A program made the position numbers and the translations under genes. A model generated the notes under the pieces. The model was not told where the DNA came from. It worked only from the letters and a program-made list of their open reading frames with translations, and made no database searches. A stretch of DNA of 64,000 nt from Flavobacterium taihuense (GTDB lineage: Bacteria > Bacteroidota > Bacteroidia > Flavobacteriales > Flavobacteriaceae): positions 1 through 64,000 of the forward strand of contig NZ_JAHWYN010000013.1 in assembly GCF_019351435.1 (NCBI RefSeq), in the 5' to 3' direction. This document shows positions 42,498-54,099 of this stretch, in pieces. The first letter of the stretch is position 1; each line of letters begins with the position of its first letter.

Positions 42498-45473
42498 TTA
42501 AGCTTGCACTTCCTGGTGTTTAACTTCTACTTCATGCTTCTCATCTTTAGAAATCGTATCAACCAATACTGGAGTTGCGATAAACAATGAAGAATAAGTA
42601 CCAATAATAATACCGATAAGCATTGCGAAGATAAATCCTCTAATAGATTCTCCTCCAAAAATAAACATGATTAACAATACAAAAATCATTGTCAATGAAG
42701 TATTGATTGTTCTTGACATTGTAGAGTTAATAGATTTGTTTACAATTTCTGAGAATGAACCTTTTGTTTTACCATCCAAGAACTCACGTACTCTATCGTA
42801 TACAATTACGGTATCATTCATAGAATAACCAATAACAGTCAAGATAGCCGCAATAAAGTGTTGGTCAATCTCCATACCGAAAGGCATGTATTTCCAAAGC
42901 AATGAATAAACTCCTAATACAAAGATAACGTCATGCGCTACCGCTGCAATAGCACCTAAACTATATTGCCATTTTCTGAAACTGATTACTAAATACAAAC
43001 CTACAATAAGCATTGCTCCTAAAACAGCCCAATAAGCATTTGTTTTAATATCTTCAGCCACTGTTGGACCTACTTTTGATGCTTGTACAACACCTAGCCT
43101 TTTACCTTCATAAGCATTTATAAATTTATCGTAAGTCATACCTGAAGCATAATGCTTTTTCAAACTTTCGAATAATTTTTTATTTACATCTTCGTCAGCA
43201 GCACTACCTGTCTCCTGTATCTTATACTTAGTTGTAATTTTTAACTGATTGTCTTCTCCAAATATTTTAACCTCAGCACTACCAAATACAGCAGTTAATT
43301 CTTCTTTAACCAACTCAGGCTCCATTGACTTTTCGAAACGAACTTGGAAAGTTCTTCCTCCAACAAAATCGACACCTTGATCAAAACCGTGAGTTGCAAT
43401 AGATGCAATACTCACAATAGTTACAACAATAGAGAATAGGTAAGTCCATTTTTTAATTCCAAGGAAATCAAAATGGAAGTTAGTAAAGAAATTTTTAGAA
43501 AATTTAGTTACAAAAGATAAATCATTTTTACCTGCAATATTCTTATCAATAAAGATTCTAGCAATAAAGATAGAAGTAAACAAAGAGGTAATAATACCAA
43601 TTAATAAAGTAGTAGCAAATCCTTTGATTGGTCCAGATCCAAATATAAACAATACAGCACCTGTCAAAATGTGAGTCACGTTTGCATCAACGATAGAACG
43701 CATAGCTCCAGTCCAACTATAAGAAGCTTTAACAGCTTCATCCAAAGTTTTACCAGACCTTAATTCCTCTTTCGCTCTTTCATATATAATGATATTCGCA
43801 TCAACCGCAGTACCCATTGTTAAAACGATACCTGCAATACCTGGCAATGTAAGTACAGCACCTAAGCTAGCCAAAATACCAAACATAAACAATAAGTTGA
43901 CTGCTAAAGCAATATTTGCATACCAACCTGCTTTACCATAATAGATCATCATCCAAAGAGATACCAAAAGCAATCCAATTACTGCAGAATTAGTCCCATT
44001 ATCAATAGCTTCTTGACCTAAGGATGGTCCTACAACTTCAGACTGAATTATTTCAGCAGCAGCCGGTAGTTTACCTGCTCTTAATACATTCGCTAAATCT
44101 TTAGTTTCTGTAACATCAAACTGTCCTGAAATCTCAGATCTACCACCTGCAATCGGTCCACTTGAAACACCTGGTGCAGAATATACAATATCATCAAGAA
44201 CAATAGCAATATTGCTCTTTTGAGTATAAGCTCTTCCTGTTAATTCTTCCCACTCTTTTGCTCCTACGTTATTCATTTGCATAGAAACAGCAGGTTTTCC
44301 TAATTGATCAAAAGTATCACTAGCGTCTGTTACAACACCACCACCCATTGAAGCTACATTATCTCTGTTTCCTTTTAAAGCATATAACTCAACAACTTCA
44401 ACCTCTTTTTCTTTTGCATCCTTAATTGTAGTTGGTTTTCCCCATACAAATTTTGCATAACGTTGTTCACCTGCCAATAAAATTCTGATATCAGCTCTTT
44501 TGAAGTAAGAATTGATTGTAGCAGTATCTTTTGGAGAGAAAAGACCTAAAACTGGTCCACCTCCTTGAGCTACAATTTTATCAATGATAGGATTATTTCC
44601 TTTTTTAGTTGCAGTAGAATCTTTTCCATCAGTCAATAAAGCACTTAATGAATCTTTTGCAACAGTTTTAGTTTCAACTTTAGCAATTTCAGTTTTTTTC
44701 AAAGCCTCGTTTGCAGCCATGATGAAATTACCAATTTCTTCAACTTTATAAGTTTCCCAGAACTCTAACTGAGCAGTACTTTGCAATAATTTTTTGATTC
44801 TATCAATATCTTTAGCACCTGGAAGTTCCACAAGGATTTGCCCGGACTCTCCTAATTTTTGAATATTAGGTTGAGTTACACCAAATTTATCGATACGTTT
44901 TCTTAATACACCAAAAGCACTTTCAACAGATTCATCAACTTTTCTTTTGATTACTTTCTGAACTTGAGCATCTGTCATTTGAAAAGTAACTCCACCTTCA
45001 CCTTGCAAACTTCTGTTAGCAAAAATATCTGGAGATGCTAATTTCACTGAACCTTTAGAATTAGCTTCAAAAGCTTCAAAAAACGCATCAATATAAGCTT
45101 GATTTCCTTTTTTATTTGCAGTGGCATCCGCCAAAGATTTATTAAAAACTGGATTTTTCGAATTATTTGATAATCCTTTCAAAATGTCTTTAACAGAGAT
45201 TTGAAGAGTCACATTGATTCCTCCTTCTAAGTCAAGTCCTTTGTTGATTTGTTTATCTTTTACTTCATTGAATGTAAAATCAGTAAAACCTAAGCTAAAT
45301 ACTTTTTCTTTACCAATTGAATCCAAATATTTTACTTCTTTTTCTGGGTTTCCGCCAGCAAAAGATTTTGCATCACTTTTTACTTTGCTTGAAACAAAAG
45401 TGAACGAAAGCTGGTAAATACTTACCAATGCAAATAGAATTGCGAAAAATTTAATAAGTCCTTTATTCTGCAT
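42498..45473 (-). CDS. secDF: Fused protein translocase subunit SecDF
   Basis: 991 residues joining SecD and SecF, the normal state in Bacteroidota. SecD part: first helix near 8-28, periplasmic P1 domain with LDLEGGINVTLQIS, VTQPNIQKLGESGQILVELPG, then helices with GTAVDANIIIYERAKEELRSGK. SecF part from about 660: VDFVGGRTFQVRF and GYSMNDTVIVYDRVREFL, then the final helices. It uses the proton gradient to pull exported proteins out of the Sec channel. A roughly 100-residue Lys/Ala/Asp-rich insertion occurs in P1 (KVETKTVAKDSLSALLTDGK...). It is a single-gene unit with a 120-nt leader. Confidence 0.96.
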   Translation of the reverse strand: MQNKGLIKFFAILFALVSIYQLSFTFVSSKVKSDAKSFAGGNPEKEVKYLDSIGKEKVFSLGFTDFTFNEVKDKQINKGLDLEGGINVTLQISVKDILKGLSNNSKNPVFNKSLADATANKKGNQAYIDAFFEAFEANSKGSVKLASPDIFANRSLQGEGGVTFQMTDAQVQKVIKRKVDESVESAFGVLRKRIDKFGVTQPNIQKLGESGQILVELPGAKDIDRIKKLLQSTAQLEFWETYKVEEIGNFIMAANEALKKTEIAKVETKTVAKDSLSALLTDGKDSTATKKGNNPIIDKIVAQGGGPVLGLFSPKDTATINSYFKRADIRILLAGEQRYAKFVWGKPTTIKDAKEKEVEVVELYALKGNRDNVASMGGGVVTDASDTFDQLGKPAVSMQMNNVGAKEWEELTGRAYTQKSNIAIVLDDIVYSAPGVSSGPIAGGRSEISGQFDVTETKDLANVLRAGKLPAAAEIIQSEVVGPSLGQEAIDNGTNSAVIGLLLVSLWMMIYYGKAGWYANIALAVNLLFMFGILASLGAVLTLPGIAGIVLTMGTAVDANIIIYERAKEELRSGKTLDEAVKASYSWTGAMRSIVDANVTHILTGAVLFIFGSGPIKGFATTLLIGIITSLFTSIFIARIFIDKNIAGKNDLSFVTKFSKNFFTNFHFDFLGIKKWTYLFSIVVTIVSIASIATHGFDQGVDFVGGRTFQVRFEKSMEPELVKEELTAVFGSAEVKIFGEDNQLKITTKYKIQETGSAADEDVNKKLFESLKKHYASGMTYDKFINAYEGKRLGVVQASKVGPTVAEDIKTNAYWAVLGAMLIVGLYLVISFRKWQYSLGAIAAVAHDVIFVLGVYSLLWKYMPFGMEIDQHFIAAILTVIGYSMNDTVIVYDRVREFLDGKTKGSFSEIVNKSINSTMSRTINTSLTMIFVLLIMFIFGGESIRGFIFAMLIGIIIGTYSSLFIATPVLVDTISKDEKHEVEVKHQEVQA

Positions 45474-45598
45474 TATTACTAAAAATTAATTATTTTTATT
45501 TATTTATTTTTGTTTTAAACCCTATAAAATAAGCCATTACGTCATTTTTGAAAAACAAAAAAGAACTGCACGATTTATGTCATTTTTTTTAAACCGAG

Positions 45599-45629
45599 CA
45601 AATATATAATTAACGGAAAGATTAACCAA
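45599..45629 (-). promoter_or_regulatory. Promoter of secDF
   Basis: On the minus strand, TTG at 45629-45627, a 20-bp spacer and TATATTTG at 45606-45599. This predicts a leader of about 120 nt. Confidence 0.65.
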
Positions 45630-45650
45630 TTTATTTATTAATTAAAATCA

Positions 45651-45681
45651 AAAAAAAGACTGCAGAAAATGCAGCCTTCTT
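45651..45681 (-). terminator. Terminator after mdh
   Basis: On the minus strand, AAGGCTGCA, TTTTC loop, TGCAGTCTTTTTTT. The stem is short, but the T run is strong. Confidence 0.7.
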
Positions 45682-45698
45682 TCATTATACGTTTATTA

Positions 45699-46634
45699 TT
45701 ATGCTAAAACAGTTTTTAAATCAGCATTCATGCTTCTTACGGCCTCTGCACTTTTTGCAAAAGCAGCTTTCTCAGCATCATTTAATTTAATATCAACTAT
45801 TTGTTCAATTCCGTTTTTACCGATAATACATGGCACACCGATACAAATATCGCTTTGACCGTATTCACCGTCCAACATTACTGAACAAGCAATCATTTTC
45901 TTTTGATCGTTCAAAATACTATCTACCAAATAAGCAACAGAAGCTCCAGGTGCATACCAAGCTGAAGTTCCTAACAAACCTGTAAGTGTAGCACCACCAA
46001 CCATAGTGGCAGCGGCAACTTTTTCCAATTCTTCTTGAGATAAAAATTCAGAAACTGGAATACCATTATAAGCAGCCAATCTTGTCAAAGGAATCATAGT
46101 AGTATCGCCATGTCCACCAATAACCATAGCCGAAATATCATTAGATGGTTTATCCAATGCTTTAGACAAATAATATCTAAAACGAGAGCTGTCTAAAGCT
46201 CCACCCATTCCGATGATTCTATTTTTTGGCAATCCAGTAGCTTTCAATGCCAAATAAGTCATTGTGTCCATTGGATTAGAAACTACTACAACAATACAAT
46301 TTGGTGAATGTGCCAATACATTCTCTGCAACAGTTTTAACAATTCCAGCATTGATTCCTATTAATTCTTCTCTAGTCATCCCTGGTTTTCTTGGAATCCC
46401 AGAAGTAATCACAACCACATCGCTGTTTGCTGTTTTAGAATAATCATTGGTTACACCCGAAACATTTGTATTAAAACCAGTATTTGTAGCACATTGCATG
46501 ATATCCATAGCTTTACCTTCGGCAAAACCTTCTCTAATATCCAATAATACTACTTCACTTGCAATTCCTCTATAAGAAATTGAATCTGCACAGGATGCTC
46601 CCACATTCCCTGCTCCTACAATGGTAACTTTCAT
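45699..46634 (-). CDS. mdh: Malate dehydrogenase
   Basis: 311 residues of the LDH-like malate dehydrogenase type. The N-terminal VTIVGAGNVGASCA binds NAD; SGIPRKPGMTREELIGINAGIV carries the substrate-binding Arg loop. VVVSNPMDTMTYLA, NRIIGMGGALDSSRFRYYL and VIGGHGDTTMIP with the catalytic His follow. It interconverts malate and oxaloacetate in the TCA cycle. It lies 59 bp after gyrB on the same strand and may be partly co-transcribed with it. Confidence 0.97.
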   Translation of the reverse strand: MKVTIVGAGNVGASCADSISYRGIASEVVLLDIREGFAEGKAMDIMQCATNTGFNTNVSGVTNDYSKTANSDVVVITSGIPRKPGMTREELIGINAGIVKTVAENVLAHSPNCIVVVVSNPMDTMTYLALKATGLPKNRIIGMGGALDSSRFRYYLSKALDKPSNDISAMVIGGHGDTTMIPLTRLAAYNGIPVSEFLSQEELEKVAAATMVGGATLTGLLGTSAWYAPGASVAYLVDSILNDQKKMIACSVMLDGEYGQSDICIGVPCIIGKNGIEQIVDIKLNDAEKAAFAKSAEAVRSMNADLKTVLA

Positions 46635-46692
46635 TTTTATTTGTTTTTTATTAATTTCAAACCAAAAAAGAAAAATACAGTTACTCTAAAAA

Positions 46693-48708
<2,016 letters not shown>

Positions 48709-48762
48709 TTATTCCGTTTATAAGCATTTAAGTTATTAACATTTATAGGTTCATATCCACAA

Positions 48763-48792
48763 AAAAACGTCTTCAAAACTGAAGACGTTTTT
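48763..48792 (-). terminator. Orphan terminator hairpin upstream of gyrB
   Basis: AAAAACGTCTTC, six-base loop, GAAGACGTTTTT: a twelve-base-pair stem flanked by A and T runs. No annotated gene ends here, since gatB::aspS has its own terminator at 49011-49050. Confidence 0.8.
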
Positions 48793-49010
48793 AGAAATAA
48801 ATAATAGAGTTTTATATCTTCTTTTACATACACATCATTATTCGTACTTGCCACAGCTTTATCAGATCGATTATTCCTGTTTTTTAGCTGTTTTACCGCA
48901 CTAAAATATGATTTTTACAGAGAAGCCGTAAAACATTTTTTTAAATGAATAACGTAATATTAGCGCTCCAATATGCAATGTAAAAATACTAACAAGGGAA
49001 TTAAACAAAA

Positions 49011-49050
49011 AAAAAGCCAATTTATACTTAAAAATATAAATTCGCCTTTT
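49011..49050 (-). terminator. Terminator of the gatCAB-aspS operon
   Basis: On the minus strand, AAAAGGCGAATTTATA, loop, TATAAATTGGCTTTTT. It is a long stem with one mismatch, 25 bp after the stop. Confidence 0.8.
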
Positions 49051-49074
49051 AAATAGTTTGAGATTATAAAAAAT

Positions 49075-52000
49075 TTATCTCATAATTCGAACATTCATTT
49101 CTTCTACCTTTTTATCAGACAAAAGAGATGGTGCTCCAAATAATAAATCTTCGCTGGTCCCAGTTTTCGGGAAAGCCATTACTTCTCTAATGGATGCTTT
49201 TTTCTCCAAAATCATCATCAAACGGTCAATTCCCCAAGCAATTCCACCGTGTGGCGGTGCGCCGTATTGGAAAGCCTTGTGCATCGTTCCTACGCTTTTC
49301 ATCATTTCTTCTTTATTGTAACCCATATTTCTATAAGTCGCTTCCAGAATTTCAGATTTATGTGCACGAACTGATCCTCCGCCGATTTCGTAACCATTTA
49401 AGATAATATCGTACTGTTGTGCGATGATAGTTCCAATTTCATCGTCATCGCCTTTCATATGCTTTTCTAAATCGTAAATCGCAGGCATTGAGAAAGGATT
49501 ATGGGTAAAAGTCCATCTTCCTTCATCTGTTCTTTCAAACATTGGAAAATCAACAACCCACGCCGGACATAATTCCTTCGGATTAATCAAGTGAAGCATT
49601 TTGCCCATTTCTTGACGAACTGCATCCAAAGCTTTATTAGCCGTTGCATAATCCGCCGCCGAGAAGAATACAATATCACCCACTTGTGCATTTGTAGCTT
49701 CTATGATTCCTGCCGCAATATCTTCGCCTAAAAACTTAATAATCGGCGACTGCAATTCATCTTCATTTACAATAATATAAGCCAATCCACCTAAGCCGTG
49801 CTGTTGAGCAATAGCAGTAAGGTTTTCGATCTGGCCTTTAGACATACGCTTGTTTCCTTGTTCTTTAGCCGAAACCTTGATACATTTTACAATTCCACCA
49901 TCTTCAATAGGTTTACTAAAAACTTGGAAAGTCGTGTCTTTTACAATATCTGTAATGTCCTGCATTTTCAATCCGTAACGCAAATCTGGTCTGTCGCAGC
50001 CATAGAAGTCCATCGCGTCTTTGTATGTAATAACTTCAAACGGACGCAAAATCCACTTGTTCCCATATATTTTTTTAACTACTTCATTAAACATTTTGGT
50101 GTTTAAATCTATAATCTGCTGCATGCTTGCGTAGGCCATTTCCATATCCAATTGGGTAAATTCCGGCTGACGGTCTCCTCGGGAATCTTCGTCTCTAAAA
50201 CAACGCGCAATTTGGAAATATTTCTCATAACCGCTTACCATCAACATCTGTTTAAACTGTTGTGGAGCCTGTGGCAAAGTATAAAAGAATCCAGCTTGCT
50301 TACGTGTAGGAACAATAAATTCACGTGCGCCTTCATCGGTTCCTGCACTTAAAATTGGCGTTTCAATTTCTAAAAATTCTTCTTCATCCAAAATGTCACG
50401 CAATAATTTAATTACTTTATGACGATTTACGATTGCTCTTCTTACCTCTTCATTTCTGTGATCTAAAAACTTATATTGAAAACGGATTGCTTCGTTCGTT
50501 TTAGTCGCTCTTTTAATCTCAAAAGGCAATGTTTTAGATAAATTTAAAATCTCCAATACCGAAGTTTCCAATTCTATTTTACCGGTACGCAAACCTGCAT
50601 TATAATCATCCTCATTACGCCCTACTACAATACCTTTTACCGAAATTACCGACTCTGGTTTTAATTTTACTAACTCATCAATATTAGGAAATGATTCTCT
50701 ACTGATTCTTACTTGAAAAATCTCATAACTTGAATCACGCAAATCAATAAACATTAATTCCCCGTGATCACGAACACTTGCTATCCAGCCAGACAACATC
50801 ACTTCTACGCCAATGTTTTCTTCTGATAACTGTGAAATTTTATGTGTCCTATAGGTGTCTTTTATAATAATAGGAATTTCAGGAAGTGATTCTTCTTGAG
50901 CCTCTTTATTCTCCAAAACTGTTTCTTTGGAAACTTTTTCAGCTGCTTCCTTGTTTTCTAAAACAGCAGCAGCTCCTAATTTATCTAAAATAATTTGACG
51001 AATTACTTTACCATTAGCACCTTTTCCGATAACGCCTAAAACCTTACCAACTAAAATCCCTGCTTTTCCTTGATCTCCAGCTTTAATATCATTGACTACA
51101 GCCTCATTTTCTGAAAGGACTTTAGCAATCACTTCTTGGATTTTCTCCTCAGAAATAGTATTTTCTTCAAAATACTTATTGTAATCAAAAGTTCGATCTT
51201 TTAAATAACCAACAATTGCATTTTGAACTAAAACCGCCGTAATTTTTTCGGCTTTAAATAATTGGAAAATTTCAGTTAAATGAGCAATACTATGGATTTC
51301 AGCGTAATCTTCAGCCTTAATATTGTTTGCTAAAGTTTTAGCAACAAACGAAGGATCTTTGATTTCGTTATTTATTTCTACAAAAGTTTGAGAACGCAAC
51401 TTATCTGCCGTAAAAAATTTAGCGTCTTGTGGTAAAACACCACCATTAATTAAAATAGATTCTACAGCATATGGCAAAGCGCTTGTATCCACTTTAATTG
51501 CCTCAATCTCCGCTTTAATATTTACAAAAGGTAAATCCGGTTCAGAAATAAAACGGTAATCCGCTTCAAATTCTTTTTTACGCATTACTTTGGTCTGCTT
51601 TAAATCAGCATCCCATAATACAGTCGTTTGATCAGGTCTGAACTCTTTGTGCTCAATGAAATAATTGAATTGTTTTTCAACTTCTTCTTTTAAAGCTTCC
51701 ACCATAAACTTAAACGAGTTTAAGTTTTTGATTTCCGTTCTTGGGTTTAAATCATAACTGTGTTTTTTACGCAAAGACACAGAAACATCCGATTTAAACT
51801 CCCCTTTTTCAAGATTCGCTTCAGAGATTCCTAAGTTTTGAACAATACGCTGAATGTATTGCGCGTAGGTTGAAGCGTCTTCAATATTTCTGATACAAGG
51901 TTCCGTAACAATTTCAATCAGCGGAACACCAGCTTTGTTAAAATCAACCAAAGAAATCTTCTTTTCGTGCATCAATTTTGCAGCATCCTCTTCAATATGA

Positions 52001-52404
52001 ACCTGAGTTAAATTTACGGTAAATTGAGAACCGTCATTTCGGTAACAGGACACATGTCCATCAGGAATTATCGGATTGTGGTATTGCGTTATTTGAATAT
52101 TTTTCGGATTATCTGGATATTCGTAATGCTTTCGATCCCAAGAGATCACTTCATTACTAAATGACGAATCCACCGCTTTTCCAAAGTAAATCGCTTTTGT
52201 AATCGCTTCTTTGTTTAAAGCAGGCAAAACCCCCATTTGTCCCGTACAAACGGAACATATGTTTTGGTTAGGTGTTTCTATTTCTTGATTTGGACAAGAA
52301 CAAAACAACTTGGTTTTGGTATTCAATCGAACGTGAGTTTCCAGTCCAATTACCAATTCTAAATCGTGGGCTTTTATAGCCGCTGTTAATTGCTCCAATT
52401 CCAT
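49075..52404 (-). CDS. GatB-AspS fusion: amidotransferase subunit B joined to aspartyl-tRNA synthetase
   Basis: One continuous 1109-residue frame. Residues 1-470 are GatB: VIGLETHVRLNTKTKLFCSC, zinc-site Cys35, 37, 50 and 53, NKAGVPLIEIVTEP, RTEIKNLNSFKF, and the YqeY-like tail ending GKVLGVIGKGANGKVIRQ. A linker of about 45 residues contains VLENKEA twice. Residues about 518-1109 are bacterial AspRS with the OB-fold, class II motif 2 FRDEDSRGDRQPEF near 735-748, an inserted GAD domain, and motif 3 GIAWGIDRLMMIL near 1053. His547 in VRDHG, about position 30 of the AspRS part, is the residue typical of non-discriminating enzymes (discriminating ones usually have Leu). The start overlaps the gatA stop as TAATG. 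The enzyme should mischarge tRNA(Asn) with Asp and pass it directly to its own amidotransferase half. Confidence 0.95.
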   Translation of the reverse strand: MELEQLTAAIKAHDLELVIGLETHVRLNTKTKLFCSCPNQEIETPNQNICSVCTGQMGVLPALNKEAITKAIYFGKAVDSSFSNEVISWDRKHYEYPDNPKNIQITQYHNPIIPDGHVSCYRNDGSQFTVNLTQVHIEEDAAKLMHEKKISLVDFNKAGVPLIEIVTEPCIRNIEDASTYAQYIQRIVQNLGISEANLEKGEFKSDVSVSLRKKHSYDLNPRTEIKNLNSFKFMVEALKEEVEKQFNYFIEHKEFRPDQTTVLWDADLKQTKVMRKKEFEADYRFISEPDLPFVNIKAEIEAIKVDTSALPYAVESILINGGVLPQDAKFFTADKLRSQTFVEINNEIKDPSFVAKTLANNIKAEDYAEIHSIAHLTEIFQLFKAEKITAVLVQNAIVGYLKDRTFDYNKYFEENTISEEKIQEVIAKVLSENEAVVNDIKAGDQGKAGILVGKVLGVIGKGANGKVIRQIILDKLGAAAVLENKEAAEKVSKETVLENKEAQEESLPEIPIIIKDTYRTHKISQLSEENIGVEVMLSGWIASVRDHGELMFIDLRDSSYEIFQVRISRESFPNIDELVKLKPESVISVKGIVVGRNEDDYNAGLRTGKIELETSVLEILNLSKTLPFEIKRATKTNEAIRFQYKFLDHRNEEVRRAIVNRHKVIKLLRDILDEEEFLEIETPILSAGTDEGAREFIVPTRKQAGFFYTLPQAPQQFKQMLMVSGYEKYFQIARCFRDEDSRGDRQPEFTQLDMEMAYASMQQIIDLNTKMFNEVVKKIYGNKWILRPFEVITYKDAMDFYGCDRPDLRYGLKMQDITDIVKDTTFQVFSKPIEDGGIVKCIKVSAKEQGNKRMSKGQIENLTAIAQQHGLGGLAYIIVNEDELQSPIIKFLGEDIAAGIIEATNAQVGDIVFFSAADYATANKALDAVRQEMGKMLHLINPKELCPAWVVDFPMFERTDEGRWTFTHNPFSMPAIYDLEKHMKGDDDEIGTIIAQQYDIILNGYEIGGGSVRAHKSEILEATYRNMGYNKEEMMKSVGTMHKAFQYGAPPHGGIAWGIDRLMMILEKKASIREVMAFPKTGTSEDLLFGAPSLLSDKKVEEMNVRIMR

Positions 52405-53801
52405 TATATCAATTCTTTTAAGAAGTTAGCAAACTTCAATACTAATTCATCATTATTTTTTGCTGCAGTAATTTGCAATCCTGTGCTTGTTCCTTGTGGC
52501 ACTGTTAAAGTTGGTAATTGTCCCAAACTAAAACCAACCGTATAGGCATCGGATAAATACATAGCCAATGGATCTTTTAAACTGTCTCCAATTTTAGGAG
52601 GCGTGTTTGGTGTAACTGGTGACAAGATAATATCAACTGCTTCAAAATCTTTACTGAAGTTTTCAGAAATCTGATCTCTTAGTGCCAATCCTTTCAAATA
52701 TATTTCATCTGAAAAACCTTGAGACAACACTTGGTTTCCACCAACAATTCTACGTTTTGTTTCTTCTGAAAAGTTTTCAGAACGGGTCACGGCATAAGTT
52801 TCAATTAAATTCTCCGCTTCAATACGATTACCATAATTGGTTCCGTCTAAACGAGACAAATTTGAAGCCGTTTCTGCCATCGCCAAAGTATAGTAAGTAG
52901 AAACCAAAATATCCGATTTGAAAAAATCCAGTTCTTTCACTTCAATTCCTTTGGCTTTTATTTTTTCTATACTTGCTAAGAAATCAGCCTTTATTTGAGC
53001 ATCAATAGCGTCGCTTTCCACGAAGTTTTTAAAATACCCAATTGTTTTTACGTTTGAAGTTGCGATTGCATCTTCACTAATTTCAGTTGATGTGATTGAA
53101 GTTTGATCTTTTGTATCTTTTCCGCTCATCACATTCAGTACAATTCTAATATCTTCAACCGATTTGGCCAATGGACCAACGCAATCCGTCGAAGATGCAT
53201 AAGCCATAAGACCGTATCTGGAAATTCTTCCGTAAGTTGGTTTTAAACCGTAAATATGATTGTATCCAGCTGGCTGACGAACTGAACCTCCCGTATCACC
53301 TCCAATAGAAAAAATAGTATATTCTTTTGCAACGTTAACTGCAGATCCACCACTTGAACCACCAGCAACTAATGTTGGATCGATAGCGTTTTTCACAGCT
53401 CCAAAAATAGTGTTTTCACTAGACGACCCGTGACCGAAACTATCACAGTTTTCTTTAACTAATGGAATAGCGCCAGCATCCAATAATTTCTGAATGGCAG
53501 TAGCCGTATAAGGCGATTTATAATTTTTCAACAAATCAGAACTTGCTGTAGTGTAAGTTCCTTGCAACATAAATACATCTTTAATTCCAAATGGAATTCC
53601 TTCTAACAAACCTATTGTTTCTCCCTTTGCAATTTTAGCATCCACCTTAGCCGCTAAATCTAAGGCCAAAGTATCTAACAAAGAATTTACAGAGTTGTAG
53701 GTGTTTTGTTTAAGCAGATCTAATTTCTCTTGTACCAAAGCTGTACAAGTTATTTGTTTTGACACCAGTTGTTGGTGTATTTTTTTTATTTGAGAATCCA
53801 T
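52404..53801 (-). CDS. gatA: Asp-tRNA(Asn)/Glu-tRNA(Gln) amidotransferase subunit A
   Basis: 465 residues of the amidase-signature family. It frees ammonia from Gln for use by GatB. The Ser-cisSer-Lys triad is visible: Lys74 in FGIKDVF, cis-Ser149 in AGGSSGGS and nucleophile Ser173 in DTGGSVRQPAGY. The 75- and 24-residue spacings equal those of known GatA proteins. NHIYGLKPTYGRISRYGLMAYASSTDCVGP is the conserved continuation. It overlaps gatB::aspS by one base and follows the gatC-like gene by 4 bp, so the three genes form a tight operon. Confidence 0.97.
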   Translation of the reverse strand: MDSQIKKIHQQLVSKQITCTALVQEKLDLLKQNTYNSVNSLLDTLALDLAAKVDAKIAKGETIGLLEGIPFGIKDVFMLQGTYTTASSDLLKNYKSPYTATAIQKLLDAGAIPLVKENCDSFGHGSSSENTIFGAVKNAIDPTLVAGGSSGGSAVNVAKEYTIFSIGGDTGGSVRQPAGYNHIYGLKPTYGRISRYGLMAYASSTDCVGPLAKSVEDIRIVLNVMSGKDTKDQTSITSTEISEDAIATSNVKTIGYFKNFVESDAIDAQIKADFLASIEKIKAKGIEVKELDFFKSDILVSTYYTLAMAETASNLSRLDGTNYGNRIEAENLIETYAVTRSENFSEETKRRIVGGNQVLSQGFSDEIYLKGLALRDQISENFSKDFEAVDIILSPVTPNTPPKIGDSLKDPLAMYLSDAYTVGFSLGQLPTLTVPQGTSTGLQITAAKNNDELVLKFANFLKELI

Positions 53802-53805
53802 TTTT

Positions 53806-54099
53806 TTATCCTTCTATAACTTTAGCAACAACTAAAAAACCATTTTTCTTGTTCGGGAAGTTTTCCAAAATTATTTGTTTCTCAATAGCCGAACTCTCTA
53901 TCACAACATCTTCTCTTAAATTACTTACAGACACACAATTATAATTGACATTATTTAAAGAATTATTATTTGATGGAACTGCATTTTTAATTACATCAAA
54001 TAATTTGTTCACGCTCTCTGAGGGCTGTGCTCCTTTAATACTCGACAATATGTCGACTGTCATTGTTTTGCTCATAATTTCATTTAGTTTTAAAGTCAA
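53806..54099 (-). CDS. gatC: GatC-like subunit with a divergent N-terminal half
   Basis: 97 residues. The C-terminal 45 match GatC: SNLREDVV, then a helix and ENFPNKKNGFLVVAKVIEG, comparable to LRxDxV...NAPxxxDGxFxVPKVLE. The N-terminal half lacks the usual LAxLARLxL helix of GatC and instead reads MSKTMTVDILSSIKGAQPSE; the true start may be any of three Met codons within the first 13 residues. Its place, 4 bp before gatA, supports the assignment. GatC wraps around the GatA-GatB interface, so a changed N-terminus may go with the GatB-AspS fusion. Confidence 0.7.
   Translation of the reverse strand: MTLKLNEIMSKTMTVDILSSIKGAQPSESVNKLFDVIKNAVPSNNNSLNNVNYNCVSVSNLREDVVIESSAIEKQIILENFPNKKNGFLVVAKVIEG

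Noticed and set aside
42498-45473. SecD-SecF fusion as a novelty
   Set aside because: Fused SecDF is the normal state in Bacteroidota.
48797-48960. Minus-strand open stretch between the two terminators read as a small protein
   Set aside because: It has no ATG start in frame and no family similarity; a small RNA is the better guess.
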